45,822 bases of DNA from Lachnospiraceae bacterium (GTDB lineage Bacteria; Bacillota; Clostridia; Lachnospirales; Lachnospiraceae): positions 1 through 45,822 of the forward strand of contig JAETRI010000020.1 of assembly GCA_021770245.1 (NCBI GenBank), written 5' to 3'. A program made the translations under genes and the position numbers. The stretch's first letter is position 1. Every line of letters starts with the position of its first letter. Shown here piece by piece: positions 39,701-45,822 of the stretch. Below the pieces are notes generated by a model, which saw nothing but the letters and a program-made list of their open reading frames with translations, was not told where the DNA came from and ran no database searches.

Positions 39701-39942
39701 CCAATGTGGTGATCGAAGCGGTGAAAAAGGCGGAGGACGACGACTCCATGATCGTTCGCCTCTACGAGTGCTATAACAGACGCAGCCATACCGCTCTCAC
39801 CCTGGGTGGAAGGATTCGGGAAGCTTTCCTGTGCAACATGATGGAGGAAGAAGAGACACCGGCCTCCTTTGAAGGAAACCGGATTTCCTTCACCATCAGG
39901 CCCTACGAAATCCTGACCTTTAAGATCCGTTTTGAAAAGTAA
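36778..39942 (+). CDS. GH38 alpha-mannosidase
   Basis: 1054 aa, no signal peptide, so intracellular. The start ATG 36,778 follows AAAGGGGGA; an upstream frame from 36,682 covers promoter sequence. An N-terminal beta domain (1-225) precedes the catalytic barrel, where [12 protein letters not shown] holds zinc ligands H242 and D244, and WLPDVFGYS holds the nucleophile D354. [29 protein letters not shown] is also typical. C-terminal beta domains from about residue 640 complete the usual length. It removes alpha-mannosyl units from oligosaccharides, presumably those taken up by the ABC importer. Last gene of the operon. Confidence 0.92.
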   Translation: [1054 protein letters not shown]

Positions 39943-39950
39943 CGTGAAAT

Positions 39951-40000
39951 CGCGTTCGTGAATTTCGCATCGCACAGCCGCGCAGGACGCGGCATGAAAA
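39951..40000 (+). repeat. Orphan hairpin-leader copy after the mannosidase gene
   Basis: GCCGC-gcaggac-GCGGC (39,977-39,993) followed by ATGAAAAGATCC shares the 15 bases GGACGCGGCATGAAA with the leader of nth (from 43,614). Before it, GAAATCGC...AATTTCGC recalls the GAGAAATCGC/GCGATTTCTC stem at nth. No gene starts here, so it looks like a decayed or stranded copy. Confidence 0.5.
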
Positions 40001-40012
40001 GATCCATATAGC

Positions 40013-40057
40013 GAACCGAAAGAAAACCGGCCCTTGCGGCCGGTTTTCTTTCGGTTC
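40013..40057. terminator. 20-bp perfect terminator hairpin
   Basis: GAACCGAAAGAAAACCGGCC (40,013-40,032) and its exact complement (40,038-40,057) flank the loop CTTGC. TTTTCTTTCGG in the descending arm supplies T-rich sequence. It ends the mannosidase operon. Confidence 0.8.
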
Positions 40058-40144
40058 GGGCTGCTATCCGCCCGGTCTGTCCGTCCCCTTTCGGGCCACC
40101 GTTCATCCTGCTTATGGGTTTCTTCACGCCTCTCCCGAATTTTA

Positions 40145-40194
40145 TCGAAAATCAATAAAAAAATATTGACTTTCGATTTGTTCGGTGGTATCTT
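40145..40194 (+). promoter_or_regulatory. Promoter with overlapping inverted repeat, YozG/DUF2975 operon
   Basis: TTGACT (40,166-40,171) and TATCTT (40,189-40,194) are 17 bp apart. TCGAAAATCAATA (40,145-40,157) and TATTGACTTTCGA (40,164-40,176) are reverse complements at 12 of 13 positions and cover the -35. This is a likely binding site for the HTH protein encoded two genes downstream. The rest of the 349-base gap before 40,292 holds the orphan hairpin copy and the terminator; nothing else is visible. Confidence 0.65.
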
Positions 40195-40291
40195 ATGAGA
40201 AAGAATTGAATCGAAAGGGGAAGGGCAGCTCAAAAATCCGAATGAAATTCGCAGGGACGCGGGCTGCTCCATGGTAAACGGAGGTATGGAG

Positions 40292-40741
40292 ATGAAAGCG
40301 GATAAACTGACACGTTTTACCAAACTGCTGCTGGATTTCATGTTTTATGCGGGTATTCTGGTAATAGTGACGCTGCCGGTTACGATACGGCTGTACGGGC
40401 GGATCAATTCTTATTTTGCCAGATACTGGATCCAGCTGACGATCCTTCTCGCCTTGTCCGGCGTGCTGGCCGAACTGATCCTGTACGAGCTGAGGCATAT
40501 GTTCCGCACGGTATTGGACAATGACTGTTTTGTGGAGGCAAATGTGGCAAGCCTGAAAAGAATGGGGAACTACAGCTTCTTAATCGCCCTCGTAACGGCT
40601 TGCAGGATCTCTCTTTATCTTACTCCGGCGGTGATGGTCGTCATACTGGTTTTCGTGATCGCAGGGCTTTTCAGCAAGGTGCTGAGCCGGGTCTTTGACC
40701 GGGCGGTCGCCTATAAGCTGGAAAACGACCTGACAATTTAG
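40292..40741 (+). CDS. DUF2975 membrane protein
   Basis: 149 aa from ATG 40,292 (MKADKLTRFTKLLLDFMFYAG), eight bases after GGAGG; ATGs at 40,271 and 40,286 are badly spaced. Four membrane segments: residues 12-32, 45-65, 92-112 and 115-135. The motif VLDNDCFVEANVASLKRMGNYSF in the cytosolic loop is the DUF2975 signature. In Firmicutes this family is almost always coupled to a YozG-type HTH protein, as here (14-bp gap). Function unknown; the pair resembles a membrane-sensor and repressor unit. Confidence 0.85.
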   Translation: MKADKLTRFTKLLLDFMFYAGILVIVTLPVTIRLYGRINSYFARYWIQLTILLALSGVLAELILYELRHMFRTVLDNDCFVEANVASLKRMGNYSFLIALVTACRISLYLTPAVMVVILVFVIAGLFSKVLSRVFDRAVAYKLENDLTI

Positions 40742-40755
40742 CGGGAGGTAGTGGT

Positions 40756-40998
40756 ATGTCGATTGTGATTAACCTGGATGTATGTATGGCAAAACGGAAA
40801 AAAAGCTTAACCGAGCTGGCCGGAGAAGTGGATATCACGTTGGCAAATCTTTCCATATTAAAGAATAACCGGGCAAAGGCCGTCCGATTGTCCACCCTGA
40901 ACGCGATCTGCAAGGCTTTGGACTGCCAGCCGGGGGATATTCTGGAATATGTGGCGGATGATGACGAGGATGGGAAGCCGTCTGAGGCGGCAGAATGA
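40756..40998 (+). CDS. YozG-type HTH (Cro/C1) regulator
   Basis: 80 aa XRE-like domain without further modules: MSIVINLDVCMAKRKKSLTELAGEVDITLANLSILKNNRAKAVRLSTLNAICKALDCQPGDILEYV. The recognition helix is in TLANLSILKNNRAKA. The C-terminus is a short acidic tail (ADDDEDGKPSEAAE). It probably controls its own operon through the inverted repeat at 40,145-40,176. GGGAGGTAGTGGT precedes the ATG. Its stop overlaps the start of the next gene (ATGA). Confidence 0.9.
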   Translation: MSIVINLDVCMAKRKKSLTELAGEVDITLANLSILKNNRAKAVRLSTLNAICKALDCQPGDILEYVADDDEDGKPSEAAE

Positions 40999-42548
40999 GA
41001 GGGAATATGATACAGGGAAAATTTACGGGCACGGATTATGCCATAGAAAATAGGCCGGTACAGGAAAGGGCAGAGGTTCCTGTGGATGAACACAGAGCCT
41101 TTATGAGAAGCAATTTTTCGTTCTTCGGGGGAATCAGCGCGCTCTACGCCCTGTTCCTTACCTTCTGCCTTTACCGGAACACGTCGGGGATCACCTTCCC
41201 TTTTTTCGTCGTCGGAACCCTCGGCTGTTTTTCCTTATGTATAAAAAGGTCAGGGGTTCCATGGAAAAGAGGAAGCGGCTTTTATCTGGGGAGTATCCTG
41301 CTTCTGGGGATCTCGGTATTTTTAACTGACAACGGCGCCATCCTGCTCATGACCCAGGCGGGCATCGCGCTTTTGTTCCTGTGTCTGGCGCTGCATCAAT
41401 ACCTGAATGATGAAAAGTGGGATTTGCCCAAGTTTCTGAGCATCATCGCCCAGAGCCTGCTGGAGACGATTGCCAGCATGGGTTATCCGGTAAGCGACGG
41501 GAATGCCTGGCTTCTGGATCGGGAGAAGGGCGGAAAATCGGGCAAGGGACGCTATGTCCTTCTGGGGATCCTGTGCCTGATCCCTCTGCTCTGCGTGATC
41601 CTGGCACTTCTGATCAGCGCCGACCGCGTTTTTCGATATCTGGCTGGGCAGATTTTGAAATATATGGATATCTGGAAAGCGGGCGAGGTCCTGTGCCTTG
41701 TGACAGCGGCTTTCTGGTGCTTCTACAGCTTTATCGCCATGCTGAACAGGAGAGTGCTTCGGGAGGAGTGCGGGGAAAGGAAGAAGCAGGAGCCTGTCCT
41801 TGCGGTGACGGTTACCGGCGTGCTGGCCGTGATATACGTGATTTTCTGCAGCATTCAGGTGGGCTGCCTGTTCCTGGGACAGGTAAAGGGATCCCTGCCG
41901 GACGGTTATACCTATGCATCCTATGCGCGGGAGGGATTCTTTCAGCTTCTGTGGGTGTGCATCATCAATCTGGTTATCGTTTTAACCTGCCTTTCCTTCT
42001 TTGGGGAGAGCAGGGTACTGAAAGGGCTCCTGGCCCTGATCTCGGTATGTACCTGTATTCTGGCAGCATCCAGTGCCTATCGCATGATTCTGTATATCAG
42101 CGTTTATAAGCTGACATTCCTGCGGATTCTCGTGCTGTGGGCCCTGGCGGTTATCGGGATGCTTCTGGCAGGGATTTTGCTTCGGATCTTCCGGCCCGCC
42201 TTCCCGCTGCTGCGCTACGCGACGGCGGTGGTAACGGTATGTTATATTTTCCTGGCTTTTGCGAAACCGGATTATTGGATTGCCGTCTATAATTGCAGCC
42301 GGCCGGCAAACCTGGAGGAAAGCGGGGAGGACTGCCGACGTCCGGAAGATTACCGATACCTGGCGGGCCTGTCTGCGGACGCTGCTCCCGTGCTTCTCGC
42401 AGAAGAAAATGAAGCCGTTTTGTCAGGAGATCTGGAAAGCTACTGCTTCAGGATGGAAACGAAGGCGGATTCCTGTGGGATCAGGAGCTTTAACCTGTCG
42501 AGATACCTGGCCGGGAAGGCGCTGGAACGCAGAGGATGGGACGGATGA
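40995..42548 (+). CDS. DUF4173 (DUF4153-like) multi-pass membrane protein
   Basis: 517 aa, ATG overlapping the HTH stop by four bases, so translation is coupled. Ten or more membrane segments are likely after a 35-residue cytosolic start. Conserved-looking parts are FLSIIAQSLLETIASMGYPVSDG, ISADRVFRYLAGQILKYMD and SYAREGFFQLLWVCIINLVIVL, which fit DUF4173. The last 100 residues (RPEDYRYLAGLSADAAPVLLAEENEAVL...) lie after the final membrane segment. Function unknown. With the upstream DUF2975 and YozG genes it forms a three-gene operon found in other Firmicutes. Confidence 0.8.
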   Translation: MRGNMIQGKFTGTDYAIENRPVQERAEVPVDEHRAFMRSNFSFFGGISALYALFLTFCLYRNTSGITFPFFVVGTLGCFSLCIKRSGVPWKRGSGFYLGSILLLGISVFLTDNGAILLMTQAGIALLFLCLALHQYLNDEKWDLPKFLSIIAQSLLETIASMGYPVSDGNAWLLDREKGGKSGKGRYVLLGILCLIPLLCVILALLISADRVFRYLAGQILKYMDIWKAGEVLCLVTAAFWCFYSFIAMLNRRVLREECGERKKQEPVLAVTVTGVLAVIYVIFCSIQVGCLFLGQVKGSLPDGYTYASYAREGFFQLLWVCIINLVIVLTCLSFFGESRVLKGLLALISVCTCILAASSAYRMILYISVYKLTFLRILVLWALAVIGMLLAGILLRIFRPAFPLLRYATAVVTVCYIFLAFAKPDYWIAVYNCSRPANLEESGEDCRRPEDYRYLAGLSADAAPVLLAEENEAVLSGDLESYCFRMETKADSCGIRSFNLSRYLAGKALERRGWDG

Positions 42549-42721
42549 CCCTCATACCCAGCCTTCTGCATATCGCAGGAGGAGCATGCGGTATTGCCGT
42601 AAAGAAAGAATTTAAAACGCAGTTTTAGACTTTTATATCGGGTGGAGAAAAAGGAAGATTGGAAGGAAGAAAAAGTCGGTATTTTGACCTATTTTCTGGT
42701 ATTTTTCACAAAAATATGTGA

Positions 42722-42750
42722 TTGACAGAGAGCAGTGAATGGCGTATGAT
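42722..42750 (+). promoter_or_regulatory. Strong sigma-A promoter of the lipoprotein gene
   Basis: Consensus TTGACA (42,722-42,727) and TATGAT (42,745-42,750) with a 17-bp spacer, about 55 bp before the ATG at 42,808. The preceding 170 bases show no hairpin I would call a terminator. Confidence 0.75.
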
Positions 42751-42807
42751 AGGTGTAGACACAAAATGTTCACATTTTAATAATAATTTATAAGGCAGGG
42801 TTTACAC

Positions 42808-43440
42808 ATGAAAAAGAAAATTGCAGCAGCAACAGCGGTGCTCATGGCTCTCGTCCTCACAGCCTGTTCCGGCGGTTTTGACGCCACCAAATACGTGAAC
42901 GGCGTACTGAAGAATATTTATTTGGGAGATTCCACAGATTACAGGGATCTCGTGGAGATCAGTGAAGAGGAAGCCTATCAGGAGTATGAACAGGGAATTG
43001 AGGTGGAAGCGGATTTCTTCCTCCAGTATTACGGCCTGGACTCCGTGTCTGACGGCGTTTATCAGCAGATTACCGATATGTACAAGGAAATCTATTCTCA
43101 CTCCAAATTTGAAGTGAAAGAGGCCGTTAAGAACGAAGACGACTATAATGTGGAAGTGCTGATTAGCCCTATCGATATCATTGTGAACAGCGAGGATGAT
43201 ATCACGGATGCGGTTAACGAGTTCATCGAGACGGCCAACCCGGACGATTATGCGGATGAAGCGGCGGTAAACGATGCGCTGGCTCAGCTGGTGATCGACG
43301 TGATTAAGGGGAACATGTCCAATCTGGGATATCAGGACCAGAAGTCCATCATTGTCAAGGTGGAAAAGGATTCCTCCGGATATTACGGACTGGCAGACAA
43401 TGCGGTAAGCCTTTTGGATCAGGATATGATCGCATATTAA
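42808..43440 (+). CDS. Unknown lipoprotein
   Basis: 210 aa. Signal peptide MKKKIAAATAVLMALVLTAC with lipobox VLTAC (lipid-attached C20). The mature protein is highly acidic and mostly helical (EEEAYQEYEQGIEVEADFFLQYYGLD, TDAVNEFIETANPDDYADEAAVND) with a strand block in the middle (FEVKEAVKNEDDYNVEVLISPIDIIV). The start FDATKYVNGVLKNIYLGDSTDYRDLVEIS is common to a group of Clostridia lipoproteins of unknown role. It is a single gene with a strong promoter and its own terminator, so probably well expressed. Confidence 0.75.
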   Translation: MKKKIAAATAVLMALVLTACSGGFDATKYVNGVLKNIYLGDSTDYRDLVEISEEEAYQEYEQGIEVEADFFLQYYGLDSVSDGVYQQITDMYKEIYSHSKFEVKEAVKNEDDYNVEVLISPIDIIVNSEDDITDAVNEFIETANPDDYADEAAVNDALAQLVIDVIKGNMSNLGYQDQKSIIVKVEKDSSGYYGLADNAVSLLDQDMIAY

Positions 43441-43480
43441 GACCGCGCTAAGATTTTCGGTAATTACATAAAGGAAAGCA

Positions 43481-43517
43481 GGGAGAGATCGACCGGAAAC
43501 GGCTGTCTCTCCCTTTT
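43481..43517 (+). terminator. Intrinsic terminator of the lipoprotein gene
   Basis: GGGAGAGA (43,481-43,488) pairs with TCTCTCCC (43,506-43,513); an inner CCG-gaaa-CGG extends the stem and TTTTA follows. Confidence 0.85.
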
Positions 43518-43560
43518 ACTATGGAAGTTTCGGATGGCGGCGGCAGGATGGAATCGCAGA

Positions 43561-43635
43561 TGAGAAATCGCACGCGCGATTTCTCAGACATGAATCGAAG
43601 ATCTGCCGCAAAGGACGCGGCATGAAAGGGTTAAG
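43561..43635 (+). repeat. Two hairpins and second-type leader before nth
   Basis: TGAGAAATCGC-ACGC-GCGATTTCTCA (43,561-43,586, 11-bp perfect stem) is followed by GACATGAATCGAAGATC, TGCCGC-aaaggac-GCGGCA (43,604-43,622), TGAAAGGGTTAAG and the ATG at 43,636. The last stem and tail match those before the dehydrogenase gene (35,058-35,085) and the orphan copy at 39,977. Confidence 0.7.
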
Positions 43636-44301
43636 ATGACAAAGGAAGAGCGGACGAAGCGGATATTGGAGAAGCTGGACGCCAGATACGGAACCACAAA
43701 GGAGGGTTTCTTCCATCGGCAGGACTGGCAGCTGCTGGTGGCGATTATGCTGAGTGCTCAGAGTACGGACAAGCAGGTGGATGAAACGCTTCCGGCCCTG
43801 TTCGAGCGGTTCCAAACCGCCCGGGACGTGGCGGACGCTCCGGTGGAGGAGATCGAACGTTATATCCGGTCAGTGGGGTTATATAAGATAAAAGCCAGGA
43901 ATATGAAGAAATGCTGTACCCAGATTATGGAAGAGTATGGGGGACGGGTTCCGGACCGCCTGGAAGAGGTATTGAAGCTGGCAGGGGTGGGAAGAAAGAC
44001 CGGAACGTTGTTTCTGGCGGATGCCTACGGGATTCCCGGGGTAACGGTGGATACCCATGTGTTCCGCGTTTCCAAACGATTGGGCTGGGCCGTGGGAAAG
44101 AACCCGCAGGAAGTGGAACAGGAGCTGATGGAAGTGCTTCCTGTGGATCATTGGAACCGGATCAATTTTCAGCTGATCTATCTGGGACGGGAAATCTGTA
44201 CGGCGCGGAAGGCATACTGCGTGAAATGCCCTCTGCGGATATGGTGTAAAACCGGCGGGCAGGAAGAGGAAGCGCATCCCTCCGGGAGCATCCCCCTGTA
44301 A
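43636..44301 (+). CDS. nth: Endonuclease III
   Basis: 221 aa. The helix-hairpin-helix is LKLAGVGRKT (114-122) with catalytic K121, and the second catalytic residue D139 is in VTVDTHVFRV. The 4Fe-4S ligands C188-x6-C195-x2-C198-x5-C204 have canonical spacing. It removes oxidised pyrimidines from DNA and cuts at the abasic site (base excision repair). LLVAIMLSAQSTDKQV is the usual start of the fold. The start is fixed by the AAAGGG site in the hairpin leader. It converges on the RelA/SpoT-domain gene with only 30 bp between stops. Confidence 0.95.
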   Translation: MTKEERTKRILEKLDARYGTTKEGFFHRQDWQLLVAIMLSAQSTDKQVDETLPALFERFQTARDVADAPVEEIERYIRSVGLYKIKARNMKKCCTQIMEEYGGRVPDRLEEVLKLAGVGRKTGTLFLADAYGIPGVTVDTHVFRVSKRLGWAVGKNPQEVEQELMEVLPVDHWNRINFQLIYLGREICTARKAYCVKCPLRIWCKTGGQEEEAHPSGSIPL

Positions 44302-44331
44302 GAGTAAAACTTCGGCAGCAGGCTTCGGCCC

Positions 44332-45561
44332 TTAATTGTCCGCCAGCTCCGAAAGAATATGCCGCACATCGGCGCCCATCCGGATGAGTGCGGCGGAGGA
44401 AGGCATTTCCGTACCATGGATCAGGCCGTTCCTGGCATTGCGAAGGGAGGCAAGCCTTTCGAGGTTTTCCCTGCCGAGTATTTTCATACGTTTCAGGCTG
44501 TTGATATTAAAGGGGCCGCGCGCCTTGGGGTTGTTCTTCGAAAGGAGCCTGCCCAGCACGGTTTCCAGGCTGATCCAGGGCTTGAGGAAGTAGTCGCAGG
44601 CCTGCTGCTGTTCTTCGGACTGTGTGCGCAGGGGAGACAATTCCAGGTACAGCAGGTATCGTTTTTCGTTTCCGTATATGATCTGGTCGATGAGCTGCTC
44701 CGAAACGGTACGTTTATCGCCGGAGATACGGGCCGCTTTCAGAATGGGATCCAATTCTCTGGCGTTGGCGGCTTTCAGGCGGGTGAGGAGACGGAGCAGC
44801 AGTTCCACATTGCCCATTCGGGGTTCCAGATCCTGCTTTCCGTAACGGGTGTGCAGATAGTTGTACAGATAGGCAGCCAGGTCATACTGATTTTGGAAAG
44901 AGGCATTTTTACTCTGCAGCCTGGCATCGCCCGCCTTTTGCAGGCGTTCCAGGGCAATTTCGCCCGTCAGGACGAGACCGTTGAGCTCATCCAGGATGGA
45001 AAGTTCCTCTTCCGAGATGGCTCCCTGCAGGGGTTTATATACCAGGTCATGCTCCACTTCGCTCCATGCATGCATCAGGACAGAGGCTACCTGGATTTCG
45101 ATACGTACGGGCGAATATTTTTTCTGCCCTTTTTCCAAGCGTTCCTCTGGGATACCGATGCGGTAATGGGTGGCCCAATAGCCGGAAAACCGTTTATGGA
45201 AGGAGGGCTGCCGGGACTGGGCCGGGAATTTACGGGTATCGTATACCGAAAACAGATTATTGATGACCTGTTCCGCCTTGGCGCGGTCGCCGGGAAAGTA
45301 AAGAGAGACGCGCACGCCGGAGAGATCGGCGATATCCGCATAGATTTCACTCATATTTTTATAGGGAGACTCCCGTTCATCATTTCTCTGGGAAACCTTG
45401 GCCTTTAAGCGGGCGGGGCTTTTGGCCCGGGAGGTGACCATAGCCCGGATACCGGAAGAGCGCAGCGCATCGCCCAGCAGATCTTCCGCAATGCGTGCGG
45501 CGGTCTCATAAAAGTTGATTTTCTTTTTATAATTTTCTATAAACTGATTAATCAGATCCAT
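44332..45561 (-). CDS. RelA/SpoT-domain (p)ppGpp synthetase with an HEPN-like C-terminus
   Basis: 409 aa. Residues 45-175 form a synthetase domain: SRAKSPARLKAK, DIADLSGVRVSLYFPGD, FSGYWATHYRI and VRIEIQVASVLMHAWSEVEHDLVYK, with the catalytic E155 kept. The usual EIQVRT is EIQVAS, losing an Arg that helps bind nucleotide. No HD hydrolase domain precedes it. Residues 200-340 are helical. The last 80 residues end in LASLRNARNGLIHG, where R377-N378-x3-H382 is the RNxxxH motif of HEPN ribonucleases. At 409 aa it is nearly twice the size of housekeeping small synthetases. It may be a toxin or anti-phage effector; that is inference. AGAAAGGAC precedes the ATG. Confidence 0.75.
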   Translation of the reverse strand: MDLINQFIENYKKKINFYETAARIAEDLLGDALRSSGIRAMVTSRAKSPARLKAKVSQRNDERESPYKNMSEIYADIADLSGVRVSLYFPGDRAKAEQVINNLFSVYDTRKFPAQSRQPSFHKRFSGYWATHYRIGIPEERLEKGQKKYSPVRIEIQVASVLMHAWSEVEHDLVYKPLQGAISEEELSILDELNGLVLTGEIALERLQKAGDARLQSKNASFQNQYDLAAYLYNYLHTRYGKQDLEPRMGNVELLLRLLTRLKAANARELDPILKAARISGDKRTVSEQLIDQIIYGNEKRYLLYLELSPLRTQSEEQQQACDYFLKPWISLETVLGRLLSKNNPKARGPFNINSLKRMKILGRENLERLASLRNARNGLIHGTEMPSSAALIRMGADVRHILSELADN

Positions 45562-45689
45562 TTCTGTCCTTTCTCGATCCTGATTTGAAAACGGATAGGT
45601 ATGTAAGCTGGCAATTAGTCAGTATAACATATAGAGAAGGTGGGAACAAGTGGAGGGTTACCCTTGAACAGGACAAACGCGTGAATGGC

Positions 45690-45822
45690 CCTGCGGCCCC
45701 TGCGCCACCCCTGCCCGTCCCCGCGGCGTGTGATGATCCATCGGGGACCCGCTTTCGCTCAGCCAAAAACGCAGCGGTACTAAGCTCGCAAGGGGCGTGC
45801 TCGCTAAGTGCCGGCGTTTTTG
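45690..45822. repeat. Intergenic repeat with terminal hairpin at the window end
   Basis: Positions 45,737-45,761 repeat the motif at 1854-1878 (23 of 25 identical). The G+C-rich part before it (CGCCACCCCTGCCCG, then CCCCGCGG) resembles 10,445-10,470. From 45,764 to the end an imperfect hairpin forms: CAAAAACGC pairs with GCGTTTTTG, then CGGTACT with AGTGCCG, then AGC with GCT. The T and A runs at its ends make it terminator-like, possibly for a gene to the right. The remainder of the 261-base gap after 45,561 shows only a weak possible promoter for the RelA/SpoT gene. Confidence 0.55.

Noticed and set aside
38575-40341. Minus-strand frame of 588 codons
   Set aside because: It is antisense to the GH38 gene and crosses the perfect terminator hairpin at 40,013-40,057. 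No family resemblance is seen.
44359-45408. Plus-strand frame of 349 codons
   Set aside because: It is antisense to the RelA/SpoT-domain gene and shows no domain.
1-45822. tRNA, rRNA, transposase, integrase or phage genes
   Set aside because: Reading both strands I found no cloverleaf ending in CCA, no rRNA segment, and no protein with such domains.

Overview
The window reads as chromosomal DNA of a gut-type Clostridia, most likely a Lachnospiraceae member. Supporting signs are AGGAGG-type ribosome binding sites, sigma-A promoters of Gram-positive type, a DarA (PII-like c-di-AMP) protein, an alanyl-tRNA editing protein with a DHHA1 tail, LplB/YtcP-type sugar permeases, and the DUF2975/YozG/DUF4173 trio. 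I see no rRNA, tRNA, CRISPR array, insertion sequence or prophage gene. About 44 genes can be supported.

Layout. 1-3,954: a PHP phosphatase and a secreted CAP protein (minus strand), then a 49-aa membrane peptide, an SPL-type radical SAM protein and a beta-lactamase-fold hydrolase. 4,072-7,253: fructan/sucrose use (GH32 enzyme and fructokinase) around a phasin-like protein on the other strand. 7,264-9,860: an MBOAT/SGNH pair for O-acylation of a surface polymer. 9,957-15,682: DarA, a nuclease-like unknown, a lactonase, an NTP pyrophosphatase, an esterase, AlaX and a SecB-like protein. 15,696-16,568: a 39-bp perfect inverted repeat, then a yybP-ykoY manganese riboswitch upstream of mntP. 16,797-18,518: three unknown genes. 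18,637-21,525: two MFS transporters (minus). 21,720-24,359: a hemerythrin-receiver fusion and a Sel1-repeat protein. 24,460-39,942: a catabolic island around a LacI-type regulator. 40,292-43,440: a YozG/DUF2975 regulatory operon and a lipoprotein. 43,636-45,561: endonuclease III and a RelA/SpoT synthetase whose tail carries an RNxxxH (HEPN-like) motif.

The catabolic island is the main metabolic story. The regulator gene is flanked by two outward promoters carrying the same operator (centre AACGWTTACA). Leftward they drive a PPC-domain protein and a 4-hydroxybutyryl-CoA-dehydratase-type enzyme. Rightward they drive a sugar ABC importer, an ADP-ribosylglycohydrolase, a TIM-barrel isomerase, a beta-keto acid cleavage enzyme (BKACE), a MaoC hydratase, a 3-hydroxyacyl-CoA dehydrogenase homologue, RpiB and a GH38 alpha-mannosidase. 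Oligosaccharide uptake is thus linked to beta-hydroxy/beta-keto acid chemistry. The substrate is unknown.

The most unusual feature is not a protein. A family of modular hairpin cassettes sits directly upstream of start codons and supplies the ribosome binding site of otherwise unrelated genes (GH32, NTP pyrophosphatase, an unknown membrane protein, solute-binding protein, ADP-ribosylglycohydrolase, RpiB). Stems differ between copies but stay base-paired, while the single-stranded linker (AGATGGGAGCAAAG) is conserved. A second type (GCCGC-loop-GCGGC, then ATGAAAGGGGTTAAG) precedes the dehydrogenase and nth. Inner units place a TTG at the position where the last unit has the gene's ATG.
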